From assembly GCA_013140455.1 (NCBI GenBank), contig JABFSU010000001.1, positions 1-50,753 of the forward strand: DNA of 50,753 nt. Direction: 5' to 3'. The notes under the pieces are model-generated. The model ran no database searches. It was not told where the DNA came from and saw only the letters and a program-made list of their open reading frames with translations. The first letter of the stretch is position 1, and every line of letters starts with the position of its first letter. The position numbers and the translations under genes were made by a program. Positions 8,706-16,547 of this stretch are shown in pieces. Source of the stretch: Nitrospira sp. Its GTDB lineage: Bacteria > Nitrospirota > Nitrospiria > Nitrospirales > Nitrospiraceae.

Positions 8706-9347
8706 ATGGCGTTGCCTTCGATCAACCTAGAGACGCTTCGCAGTATCCCTGCTCCGCAGAAGCTGGCCTTACTAGGCTTGCTTGTGGGAGTGCTGCTTGC
8801 GGGGTTTTATTTCTATATTGCAGAGCCGAAAGCCGCGACAATCGACCTGCTTCAGGCGGACAATGCACGGTTGGATGGAGAAATTCAGACCCTCACGATC
8901 AAGGCGAAGCATCTGGACGAACTACTCGCTGCCAATAAACAGCTTGAAATCGAATTAGCAAAGAAGAAGGAACGACTTCCTCCGGAAGAAGAAGCTGTTA
9001 TGTTGCTGAAGCAAGTGTCTGATCTCGGTGTTCGTCTGGGACTAGATATCAGGTTGTGGCGGCCAGGAGCTCAGACCGAGGATGTGTCGAAGCTTTTCGT
9101 GAAGATGCCTGTCGCTGTTGAAGCCAGTGGGGCATACCATACGACCGCCCTCTTTTTTGACCGTATCAATCGGTTGCCGAGAATTATCACGGTCTCTGGC
9201 CTCAAGATGGGGACGCCAAAGATGGAGCAAGGACGGATCGTGTCTCAGGCACAATTTGACCTTGTGGCGTATGCGGCTCCTCCGGAGAAGCAGGCTGCCG
9301 CGATCCCGGTGGCAAATGTTGGGAAGCCAGCTCCGGTTGGCAAATAG
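8706..9347 (+). CDS. pilO: Type IV pilus assembly protein PilO
   Basis: PilO pairs with PilN in the inner-membrane alignment subcomplex. The 213-residue protein has a membrane segment at about 19-38 (LALLGLLVGVLLAGFYFYIA), a coiled coil (about 45-90, with ELAKKKERLPPEEE) and a periplasmic ferredoxin-like domain with the PVAVEASGAYHTTALFFDRI pattern typical of PilO. It sits between pilN and pilP in the standard order. Confidence 0.93.
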   Translation: MALPSINLETLRSIPAPQKLALLGLLVGVLLAGFYFYIAEPKAATIDLLQADNARLDGEIQTLTIKAKHLDELLAANKQLEIELAKKKERLPPEEEAVMLLKQVSDLGVRLGLDIRLWRPGAQTEDVSKLFVKMPVAVEASGAYHTTALFFDRINRLPRIITVSGLKMGTPKMEQGRIVSQAQFDLVAYAAPPEKQAAAIPVANVGKPAPVGK

Positions 9348-9360
9348 GGACTGAGGAGCT

Positions 9361-9999
9361 ATGCAAATGTCTAGTGTGGAGCGGATAGCTAGTGTACGCA
9401 GAACTCCAGTGTGTACCCTCTTCCTTGCTGGAATGTTGCTGTTTGTCGTTGTTGGCGCAGGCGCGGAAGTTGGTGCAGGGACCTTGACCCCACCGAATCA
9501 AATTAGCCCGCTCCGGCAAGATTCAATAAAGCTGCCTGCTGCTCCTGAAGTTCAACGGCAAGCCATTGCTCCGACATCGATGGCAAATCCATCCGTTGAA
9601 GGGGAAGCATCGCTCTCATCTCCATCCCCTCTTCCTGATGCTGGGAATGGATTTGGATATGATCCATCAGGCCGTCGAGATCCGTTTGCGCCGGTCGTGC
9701 AACAACTTCAACCAGGAAAAACGGATGTCAACCTTCCTCCGCTCCAGCGAGTCAATTTGACGGAGCTGAATTTGATCGCCATTGTGTGGGGGGCGTACGG
9801 GTACACGGCGATGGTCCAAACTCCTGAGGGATACGGATATACGGTCAGACGAGGGACACGCCTAGGGCAGAATAATGGTGTCGTGAGTGCCATTACGGAG
9901 CGAGGAATCATCGTGCAAGAACGATTTACCGATGTCTATGGAAAAAAACAGGAGCGGGAATACGTGAAGCTTCTTCACCCGAAAGAGGGCGCAGAATGA
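9361..9999 (+). CDS. pilP: Type IV pilus assembly protein PilP
   Basis: PilP links the PilNO complex to the secretin PilQ. The N-terminus has a hydrophobic export signal (about 16-36, VCTLFLAGMLLFVVVGAGAEVG). A disordered Pro/Ser-rich linker leads to the conserved beta-domain beginning YDPSGRRDPFAPVV and containing LTELNLIAIVWGAYGYTAMVQTPEG. It has no lipobox cysteine, unlike PilP of Neisseria or Pseudomonas, so it is probably held by its uncleaved signal or released. The stop overlaps the pilQ start (ATGA at 9996). Confidence 0.9.
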   Translation: MQMSSVERIASVRRTPVCTLFLAGMLLFVVVGAGAEVGAGTLTPPNQISPLRQDSIKLPAAPEVQRQAIAPTSMANPSVEGEASLSSPSPLPDAGNGFGYDPSGRRDPFAPVVQQLQPGKTDVNLPPLQRVNLTELNLIAIVWGAYGYTAMVQTPEGYGYTVRRGTRLGQNNGVVSAITERGIIVQERFTDVYGKKQEREYVKLLHPKEGAE

Positions 10000-11996
10000 A
10001 AACACTAGCGGCAGTGCCAAGTACTTCGTTTCGTCGGGCATGGTGGTTGGGTGTGGTGGGCGTCCTGCTGAGCGCTCAGACCGTTCAAGCTGAACCACTG
10101 TTTACTCAAGCGGCTGGCTCTGAGGAGAGGGCGCATGACCAGGCAGCCATCGCGTCGGATGGTATCGATGCTCCAGCCCAAATGGTCACCAAGATTGAAG
10201 TTCGTCCGGAAGGGGATGAGGTCACAGTCGTTGTGAAGGGCGATGGGAAATTGTTTTCTTCAGCTCGATTATTGGACGATGCTCGGCTTGTTGTCGATCT
10301 CATCTCAGTGTCGTCGGCGCTCAAATCTCCCCTTGTGTCGGGGCAGCATCAGCTTCTTAGGAAAGTCAGGGTTGGATATCATGCTGATAAGGTTCGCCTT
10401 GTTCTCGAGCTACTTGGCCGTCCCTCATTTTCGGTCACGCCCGTTGGTCATGACCTACTGGTTTCGCTAAAGCCGAGAACGGTGGGGGCGAATGCTATTC
10501 CGGTGAGCGTGGTCTCGTCAACGGCAGGAAGTATTGCCGATCCAGTTGGAATAGGCGCGAGCGATTTTGCAGATCCTGGACAGGTGGTGCCGAGGGAGAC
10601 CCGGTCGAAGAAAGGGCAGGTCATGGGGCCTGCTCAAGGGAAATTCAAAGTCCGAACCGTTCAGATGGCTACGGAGAGCACAACTCAGGAGAGCGACTCG
10701 AGAGGGGATGATCTTGTTGCCGGTCAAACACGCTTTGCTGGGCGCCGGATCTCTTTAGATTTTCAGCAGGCTGATATCACCAACATTCTTCGTCTCATCG
10801 CTGAGGTCAGTGGGTTTAATATCGTGGTGGGCGAGGGGGTTAAGGCCAAGGTAACCATGAAGCTTGTCAGTGTACCCTGGGATCAAGCCCTGGATATGCT
10901 ACTCAAGATGAATGGGTTGGGCATGATCCGTCAGGGAACAATCGTTTGGGTTGATACGCTGACGAACATTGCCAAGCAACAGGATGAAGAAGCCCGCGCA
11001 AAAGAAGCGAAGACCAAAGCCGAGGAGCTGGTTGATCGCGTATTCTACATCAGGAACATCCAGGCACAGGAGCTTCAAACGGCATTGCGGCAGTATTTGA
11101 GCCCCCGTGGAGTCATGAATATCAGCGCCGGAAGCAATGCGCTGATCGTGCGAGATACCGAAACCAAGCTTGCGGTGATGAAGCAATTGGTGGATGGGTT
11201 GGATCTCCAGGTTCCTCAGGTTCAAATTGAAGCGCGCATTGTTCAAGCGGATACAGTGTACGCGCGTGGCATGGGTATTCAATGGGGAATTCAGAACGGT
11301 GACTTTGGTCCCAACTCGTTTAACTTCTTGGGGAATTCGACGGGCGCATTTGCTCCGACCGGAGGTACTGGCACAACGACTATTCCGCGTGATTTCATTG
11401 TCAATCTTCCTGCGCAGGTCGGCGGACTTCCGGCAGTTCCGGCGATCGGCTATCAGTTTGGCAAGTTGGCGCCTGGTTTTGCCTTGGATTTACGGCTGTC
11501 TGCCGGAGAGTTGCTGGGGTTGAGCAAAGTGATCGCGGCTCCGAAGATCACAACATTGGATAAACGTGAAGCGAAGATTTCACAGGGGGAATCAATCCCG
11601 TTCCAAACCACTTCGCTCCAGGGAACGCAGACTACATTTGTGGATGCGAATCTTGAGCTTAACGTGACTCCGCAAATTACGTCGCGTGATCCGAAGGAAG
11701 CGGGGAAGCAGATTCTCATGAAGGTTCGCGCCACTCGAAATGCGGTCGGTGCTCGAAGCAATCCTGCTGGCCCGAGTATCGATCGCCGTGAAGCGACAAC
11801 CCAAGTTATTGTACGCGATGGTGAGACGATGGTGATCGGCGGTGTATTTGTTGATACTCAGAACAACAACGTGCAGGGAGTCCCGTACCTGTCACGAATT
11901 CCCGTTCTGGGGTGGCTGTTTAAGAATAAATCTGAGAGTGTGTCAAAACAGGAACTGTTGATCTTCATGACTCCGACCATTATTCGCACGACATAG
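9996..11996 (+). CDS. pilQ: Type IV pilus secretin PilQ
   Basis: PilQ is the outer-membrane ring through which the pilus passes. The order is: signal peptide (about 1-33); an AMIN domain (about 47-155) that usually binds peptidoglycan; a linker; an STN/N0 domain (about 248-325, ISLDFQQADITNILRLIAEVSGFNIVV); an N1 domain (ERVFYIRNIQAQELQTAL-like segment); and the secretin barrel (about 410-665) with PIPVLGWLFKNKSE near the end. Only one AMIN domain is seen. At 666 residues it has normal length. It is the last gene of the pil operon and is followed by a strong terminator. Confidence 0.95.
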   Translation: MKTLAAVPSTSFRRAWWLGVVGVLLSAQTVQAEPLFTQAAGSEERAHDQAAIASDGIDAPAQMVTKIEVRPEGDEVTVVVKGDGKLFSSARLLDDARLVVDLISVSSALKSPLVSGQHQLLRKVRVGYHADKVRLVLELLGRPSFSVTPVGHDLLVSLKPRTVGANAIPVSVVSSTAGSIADPVGIGASDFADPGQVVPRETRSKKGQVMGPAQGKFKVRTVQMATESTTQESDSRGDDLVAGQTRFAGRRISLDFQQADITNILRLIAEVSGFNIVVGEGVKAKVTMKLVSVPWDQALDMLLKMNGLGMIRQGTIVWVDTLTNIAKQQDEEARAKEAKTKAEELVDRVFYIRNIQAQELQTALRQYLSPRGVMNISAGSNALIVRDTETKLAVMKQLVDGLDLQVPQVQIEARIVQADTVYARGMGIQWGIQNGDFGPNSFNFLGNSTGAFAPTGGTGTTTIPRDFIVNLPAQVGGLPAVPAIGYQFGKLAPGFALDLRLSAGELLGLSKVIAAPKITTLDKREAKISQGESIPFQTTSLQGTQTTFVDANLELNVTPQITSRDPKEAGKQILMKVRATRNAVGARSNPAGPSIDRREATTQVIVRDGETMVIGGVFVDTQNNNVQGVPYLSRIPVLGWLFKNKSESVSKQELLIFMTPTIIRTT

Positions 11997-12016
11997 CCAA
12001 ACGGCACAGTGGCTTT

Positions 12017-12070
12017 GGATCGGCCCGTACTTGTTGCAGATGGCAATGAGTACGGGCCGATCCATTTTGG
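12017..12070 (+). terminator. Terminator after pilQ (15-bp perfect stem)
   Basis: GGATCGGCCCGTACT (12017-12031) and AGTACGGGCCGATCC (12049-12063) are perfect complements, with a 17-base loop and ATTTTGG after the stem. The U-tract is short but the stem is very stable. It ends the pil operon. The remaining 200 bases to aroB hold a GGTGATCACC palindrome (12126-12135) and no recognisable gene. Confidence 0.75.
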
Positions 12071-12275
12071 AGGCGGTATCTCCGCTGTGAAGTGGCTGGG
12101 CGGCATTGCCTCATTTGGCCGGTGGGGTGATCACCTTTTAGTTAGTTCGAACCTGTGCTACGATCCACGCGGTTTTCCACTGGAAGCAACTGAGCTGCCG
12201 GTGAATATCCTGTAGTGTATGGATCTTGAAGGCCAGTCTCATGCACTGGGGCGATTTCTGGAGAGTGATGAGAAT

Positions 12276-13391
12276 ATGGGCAGAGTAGAACAACGAGTGT
12301 CGGTGTCGCTTAAAGCGCGAAGCTACGACATTGTCATCAAGCCGGGCTTGATCGACGAGCTTGCAACGCGTCTTCAGTCTCTTGCCTCAACCGGACGTGT
12401 CGGCATTGTGACGGATCGCCATGTCGCCAGGCACTATCTCCGCGCCGTGGTGGGGCAGTGCGAACAAGCTGGACTCCATGCGGTCCCAATCGTGTTGCCA
12501 CCGGGGGAAAAGAATAAGACTCTTGCGACAGTGGGGAAGATTCTCGATGTGCTGGCGAAGGAACGCTTTGAGCGGAAATCATTGTTGCTGGCGTTGGGGG
12601 GAGGGGTTGTAGGGGATGTGACGGGATTTGCTGCGGCGATTTACCAGCGAGGGATTCCGTTCGTCCAAGTGCCGACCACATTGGTGGCACAAGTGGATTC
12701 GAGCGTCGGAGGAAAAACTGGCGTAGATCATCGGCTGGGAAAGAATCTCATTGGAGCATTTCACCAGCCCAAGGCCGTCTGGATTGATACGATGCTTCTG
12801 CGTACGCTTCCGAAGCGGGAATGGATTGCAGGCCTGGCAGAAGTGATCAAGTATGGCATTATTGCCGACAAGGCTTTCTTTGCGTATCTCGAACGAATGA
12901 TGCCAGCCATTTTGGAGCTCGCCCCTCAGGCGGTCATGCAGGTCGTGAAGCGTTCGTGTGAGATCAAGGCCCAGGTAGTGGCAGAGGATGAGCAGGAGTC
13001 CGATCGGCGAAGAATTTTGAATTACGGACATACGATCGGACATGCCCTGGAGGCTTTGGGTGGCTATCGATCCTTGATTCATGGGGAGGCTGTTGGCATT
13101 GGACTGGTGCTTGAAGCAGATTTGGCCAGGCATCAGGGATATTGCGATTCCAAGACGGTTGATCGAATCAGGTCGGTCGTCCGTTCTGCCGGCTTGTCTG
13201 ATCGTCTGCCCAGTCCTTCCCTGGAGAAGGTATGGGCGGCGATGCAGCATGACAAGAAGGTCTCGCAGGGGAAAGTCGTGGGCGTGTGGCCGAACGCGAT
13301 AGGACGCGTTCGGATTGCGCCGATTGAGCGAGCCACGTTTGCTGAGTGGTTTCAAACTGTTCCGGTTGGGGCTAGAGGGCGATCACGGTGA
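12276..13391 (+). CDS. aroB: 3-dehydroquinate synthase
   Basis: AroB converts DAHP to 3-dehydroquinate, the second step of the shikimate pathway, using NAD and a divalent metal. The NAD-binding/catalytic core is clear: GGGVVGDVTGFAAAIYQRG, then VPTTLVAQVDSSVGGKTGVD. The metal ligands lie in LAEVIKYG (Glu) and in NYGHTIGHALE and IHGEAVGIG (His). The ATG at 12276 follows GGAGAG and is preferred; an upstream in-frame ATG at 12219 would add 19 residues without a ribosome-binding site. A 49-base gap leads to the GAF-ANTAR gene, so the two may be cotranscribed. Confidence 0.95.
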   Translation: MGRVEQRVSVSLKARSYDIVIKPGLIDELATRLQSLASTGRVGIVTDRHVARHYLRAVVGQCEQAGLHAVPIVLPPGEKNKTLATVGKILDVLAKERFERKSLLLALGGGVVGDVTGFAAAIYQRGIPFVQVPTTLVAQVDSSVGGKTGVDHRLGKNLIGAFHQPKAVWIDTMLLRTLPKREWIAGLAEVIKYGIIADKAFFAYLERMMPAILELAPQAVMQVVKRSCEIKAQVVAEDEQESDRRRILNYGHTIGHALEALGGYRSLIHGEAVGIGLVLEADLARHQGYCDSKTVDRIRSVVRSAGLSDRLPSPSLEKVWAAMQHDKKVSQGKVVGVWPNAIGRVRIAPIERATFAEWFQTVPVGARGRSR

Positions 13392-13440
13392 GTAGCGAAG
13401 CGAGGACAGTGAGGGACATCCTCTCTCGGGATCTATAGGT

Positions 13441-14703
13441 ATGGAATCAAAAAAGCTCTCTGCAGTACAACTTGAGCAGGCGTTGCGGGAAAAGACTCGC
13501 GAAGTGGATGTGCTGCACAGGATTAGCGAGTCGATCAGTAACACGCTCGATCTTGAGGCCGTGCTTCGGCACATTGTGGATGTTGTGGTCGAGGTGACGA
13601 AAGCGGATGCCTGCCTCCTCTATCTGTTGTCTGATGGCCGGGACGAATTGATCCTTCGGGCATCGAAAAACCCTCATCCTCGCCTAATCGGTCGCATTAC
13701 GATAGGTCTGGGTGAAGGTATCACCGGCTGGGTGGCTCGTGAGCGGACTCGCGTGGTCATTCCAAACAATGCCAGTGAGGATCCTCGATTTAAGTTCTTC
13801 AATAATCTTCCTGAGGATCGGTATCAGGCCTTTGTGTCCGTGCCGATTCTTGCGAAGAAGGAAGTCAGTGGCGTTATTAATGTGCAGCATAAGCGCTCTC
13901 GCCGCTATCGAGAAGATGAACTGGCCTTGCTCACGACGATCGCCAATCAGGTGGGCGGTGCGATAGAAAATGCGCGTATATACGACCAAATGCGTCGAAA
14001 GGCGCTCCAGTTGGAGACCTTGTCGCAGGTTTCCGAGACAGTCGCCTCCAACCGGATTACCGATGATGTGTTGCAGCTCATTGTGACCATGACGGCGCAG
14101 ATGTTGGGGTCCAAAATCTGTTCGATCATGCTGCTGGACGAAGCCAGCGGGGAACTGAGGATTGCGGCCACACAAAGTCTGAGCGAAGAGTACCGGCGAA
14201 AACCCAACCTCAAAGTCGGGCAGAGCATCAGCGGTCGGGCCGTCCAGGAGCGACGGTCGATCATTGTTCCCGAGGTGATGAAAGAGCGGGACTATATGTA
14301 TCCGGACATGGCGGCGAAGGAGGGGCTCTGTTCCTTGCTGTCGGTGCCGATGATGATGCGGGAGAAGTGCGTGGGAGTGATCAATAGCTACACGTCGGTT
14401 CCCCATACCTTTACGTCGGAAGAAGTGCGGCTGATGCAGGCCATCGCCAATCAGGCAGCGATCTCAATCGAGCACACCACCTTGTTGGAAAAATCGTTTG
14501 AGATGCAGGAGGCCCTGGCTGTGCGGAAGTTACTGGATCGCGCGAAGGGATATCTTATGCGATCCAAGAGGCTGTCGGAAGAGGAGGCCTTCAAGCTTAT
14601 CCAGCGGCAGAGCATGGATTTACGGAAATCTATGAGAGAGATCGCCGAGGCCATTCTTCTCGCAGGGGAAATCGACGGTCGAGCGAGTGACTTAAGGAAA
14701 TAA
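13441..14703 (+). CDS. GAF-GAF-ANTAR antitermination regulator
   Basis: The 420-residue soluble protein has two GAF sensor domains (about 25-178, starting LHRISESISNTLDLEAVL, and about 193-350, starting TLSQVSETVASNRITDDVL) and a C-terminal ANTAR RNA-binding domain (about 358-408: KLLDRAKGYLMRSKRLSEEEAF, then LIQRQSMDLRKSMREIAEAIL). ANTAR domains bind paired hexaloop hairpins in leader RNAs and prevent terminator folding. NasR of Klebsiella uses a NIT domain for nitrate and EutV a receiver; here GAF domains take the sensor place, and their ligand is unknown. Four hexaloop/terminator leaders lie downstream of this gene at 18.4, 28.0, 28.2 and 32.0 kb, all before nitrogen genes, which makes this protein their likely regulator. 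The link is inference. The gene follows aroB by 49 bases. Confidence 0.9.
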   Translation: MESKKLSAVQLEQALREKTREVDVLHRISESISNTLDLEAVLRHIVDVVVEVTKADACLLYLLSDGRDELILRASKNPHPRLIGRITIGLGEGITGWVARERTRVVIPNNASEDPRFKFFNNLPEDRYQAFVSVPILAKKEVSGVINVQHKRSRRYREDELALLTTIANQVGGAIENARIYDQMRRKALQLETLSQVSETVASNRITDDVLQLIVTMTAQMLGSKICSIMLLDEASGELRIAATQSLSEEYRRKPNLKVGQSISGRAVQERRSIIVPEVMKERDYMYPDMAAKEGLCSLLSVPMMMREKCVGVINSYTSVPHTFTSEEVRLMQAIANQAAISIEHTTLLEKSFEMQEALAVRKLLDRAKGYLMRSKRLSEEEAFKLIQRQSMDLRKSMREIAEAILLAGEIDGRASDLRK

Positions 14704-14746
14704 CGAACGCCTTGGTGATGGCTGGCTGTCAGTTGTCGTCGAGTCG

Positions 14747-15676
14747 CTAGCGTGCCGGGGCCGGCACGGCCGTAGCCGGTTCACGCAGCTGCCGTCGAAT
14801 ATCCTGTAATTCCTTCCGTAAGTCTTCCAACTCACGATTCTTTTGATTCATCTGTTCTTGCAGAAGGCGAAGCGGCGCGTCTCTTCCGGCATCGGGTGGC
14901 AAGGACGGAGCTTGTTGGAGCGGCGCTTCCTTGGCAGGGGGCGGAGGAAGCACATGCGCTGGAGTATGTGTGGGGAGAGCGGCAAGCGATTCGTAGTCAA
15001 TGACCAGGGTTGTGTTTGTGGAGTTCTTGCCACGGTAACTATCCGGCCGTCTGGCCGATTCCGGTGTAAAGGACAACGTTCGATCCGTAAGTCCAGTGTG
15101 GTCGGATTGGCGGCGATTGGCCTTGGTGATCGAATCGGTACGTTCAGAACGAACATGATATTCCAGCACGGTCACATACAGAGAGCGTCCGTACGCGTAC
15201 ATGGATCCTCTCGACGTTTCCATCAGGGCAAGCCGCCCAGGAGAATGTGAAGCGCCGGACCCCGCACTCTCCGACTGAGGCGTACCCGATGAACCGGTTC
15301 GTATGAGTCGAAACCCTATTTGCTGATCGACGGCTGCACGAGTGAGTCCTTCGGCAAGGAGCGGCGCGAGGTAGCGAACCTCATCTTCTGAGAAGGCCGA
15401 GACCGCCTGTGACTGTCCGGCAAGAAAGTTCTGGAGCAGCCCTTGGTTCTCTTTCACGAGAATGCCCTGGAGTACTCGAGCGATCGTGTCTTGGTCGATC
15501 TTGATCGGATGCGCAGCCAGGAAAGAACGGTCTGGTATTCGTTCGAGGTACACGGCTCCTTGAGGGGATTCGTGCAGCATGAGATCGAGTTCGGGATTCG
15601 ACGCGCAGCTCCCGAGGGACAGCAGCGCGCAGAAAAAAACCATGCGAAGACCAGTGAAGGAAAATGGACGTGTCAT
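14747..15676 (-). CDS. Putative lipoprotein with C-terminal coiled coil, unknown function
   Basis: I do not recognise a named family. From the ATG at 15676 the protein has a lipoprotein signal (VFFCALLSLGSCAS, with Cys in an LGSC lipobox). A conserved-looking region (about 25-170) contains FSEDEVRYLAPLLAEGLTRA and GRSLYVTVLEYHVRSE. A Pro-rich linker follows, ending in a coiled coil (LLQEQMNQKNRELEDLRKEL) and a Pro/Ala tail. This layout suggests an envelope-attached protein. Starts at 15691 (ATG) or 15760 (GTG) in the same frame are possible; none has a convincing ribosome-binding site. It is convergent with the GAF-ANTAR gene and stands alone on the minus strand. Confidence 0.7.
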   Translation of the reverse strand: MTRPFSFTGLRMVFFCALLSLGSCASNPELDLMLHESPQGAVYLERIPDRSFLAAHPIKIDQDTIARVLQGILVKENQGLLQNFLAGQSQAVSAFSEDEVRYLAPLLAEGLTRAAVDQQIGFRLIRTGSSGTPQSESAGSGASHSPGRLALMETSRGSMYAYGRSLYVTVLEYHVRSERTDSITKANRRQSDHTGLTDRTLSFTPESARRPDSYRGKNSTNTTLVIDYESLAALPTHTPAHVLPPPPAKEAPLQQAPSLPPDAGRDAPLRLLQEQMNQKNRELEDLRKELQDIRRQLREPATAVPAPAR

Positions 15677-15883
15677 GAGATGTCGAGCCATTCGTACAGG
15701 AGTTTGAGCGTAGCACAGTTCTAGACTGATTGCATGGAGCTTGGAGTGATGCCTGCTCACGCCCTTGCCAATTGAATGGATCGTGGGATAATCGGACGCC
15801 CAACAATAGTAAAGGCCGGGCGGGATTGCCTATCTGTGAAGAATCGCAGTGGCTGTGTTTGTATGTGATGGTGAGGGGATCTG

Positions 15884-16342
15884 TTGACTAGAACGACTGG
15901 CGTAATGGCCGTCATGCATGCACTGGCGGTGGTCTTCGTGTTGGCTGATGTCGGTGGCGCAGCAGACCTTCCTGCCGGCAGGCCAGTGCCGATCAAGGAG
16001 TTGCGTGAACGGACTAGCTCACTTGTCGGGCGGGATCTGATTCTGTTGGGTATCGCCGGGGCGGTGGAATCAATTACAGAAGATAATTTTGACGACTGGC
16101 GGTTGATGAGTCCTTGTATCGGGAGCTACTACGTCACGCTGAATGACGATACCGGCTCCGTCGATGTGCTGGTAAAAGGCAACTGCCTCTTGAAGTCCTC
16201 CATGGTCAATGGACCTCGAATCGTGGAGGGCGAGAAGGTGTGGATGAAAGTGTCGATCTTTGTGCCCGGTCTCAACCCCTTCGAGCTCAATTCAGTGGTC
16301 CGTGCCATCGCCAAAGATTTTGGTGCGTGGTCTGCTGAGTAA
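15884..16342 (+). CDS. Exported protein of unknown function, OB-fold-like
   Basis: The 152-residue protein starts with TTG at 15884 after GAGGGG; an in-frame ATG at 15905 is the alternative. A signal peptide (VMHALAVVFVLADVGGAADL) is followed by a compact domain with PIKELRERTSSLVGRDLILLGIAGAVESI and then DDTGSVDVLVKG. This resembles small bacterial OB-fold proteins in which a domain opens with a 'strand, G, strand' pattern and a DxxGxV turn. Two cysteines (SPCIGSY and GNCLL) could form a disulfide. No partner gene is evident. The OB-fold reading is an impression only. Confidence 0.65.
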   Translation: MTRTTGVMAVMHALAVVFVLADVGGAADLPAGRPVPIKELRERTSSLVGRDLILLGIAGAVESITEDNFDDWRLMSPCIGSYYVTLNDDTGSVDVLVKGNCLLKSSMVNGPRIVEGEKVWMKVSIFVPGLNPFELNSVVRAIAKDFGAWSAE

Positions 16343-16444
16343 GATTCACCGTAATCTGACGTCGCACAATCTCCGTTGCCGCGATTCTATCCAGGAGCGA
16401 AAGTCGGGTATTACCGTCAGCGTCGTATGTATGTCAGAGCGTTT

Positions 16445-16473
16445 TTGACACCTCCTTGAGCCGATGCTAATGT
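16445..16473 (+). promoter_or_regulatory. Possible promoter for nadE
   Basis: TTGACA (16445-16450) is followed after 17 bases by TAATGT (16468-16473), a weak -10 match. It lies 75 bases before the nadE start in a 205-base gap that shows no other gene. The -35 box is perfect but the -10 is poor, so this is tentative. Confidence 0.35.
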
Positions 16474-16547
16474 CCGCCGTAGATTTTAACAAAGTCATTA
16501 CGTGTCTATGGCTGTTGCGAGTATTTGATTGAGGTAGAAAAAGGCTG

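Noticed and set aside
14752-14767. GTGCCGG/CCGGCAC inverted repeat as terminator between convergent genes
   Set aside because: It lies in the end of the lipoprotein coding region, with a two-base loop and no T-tract.
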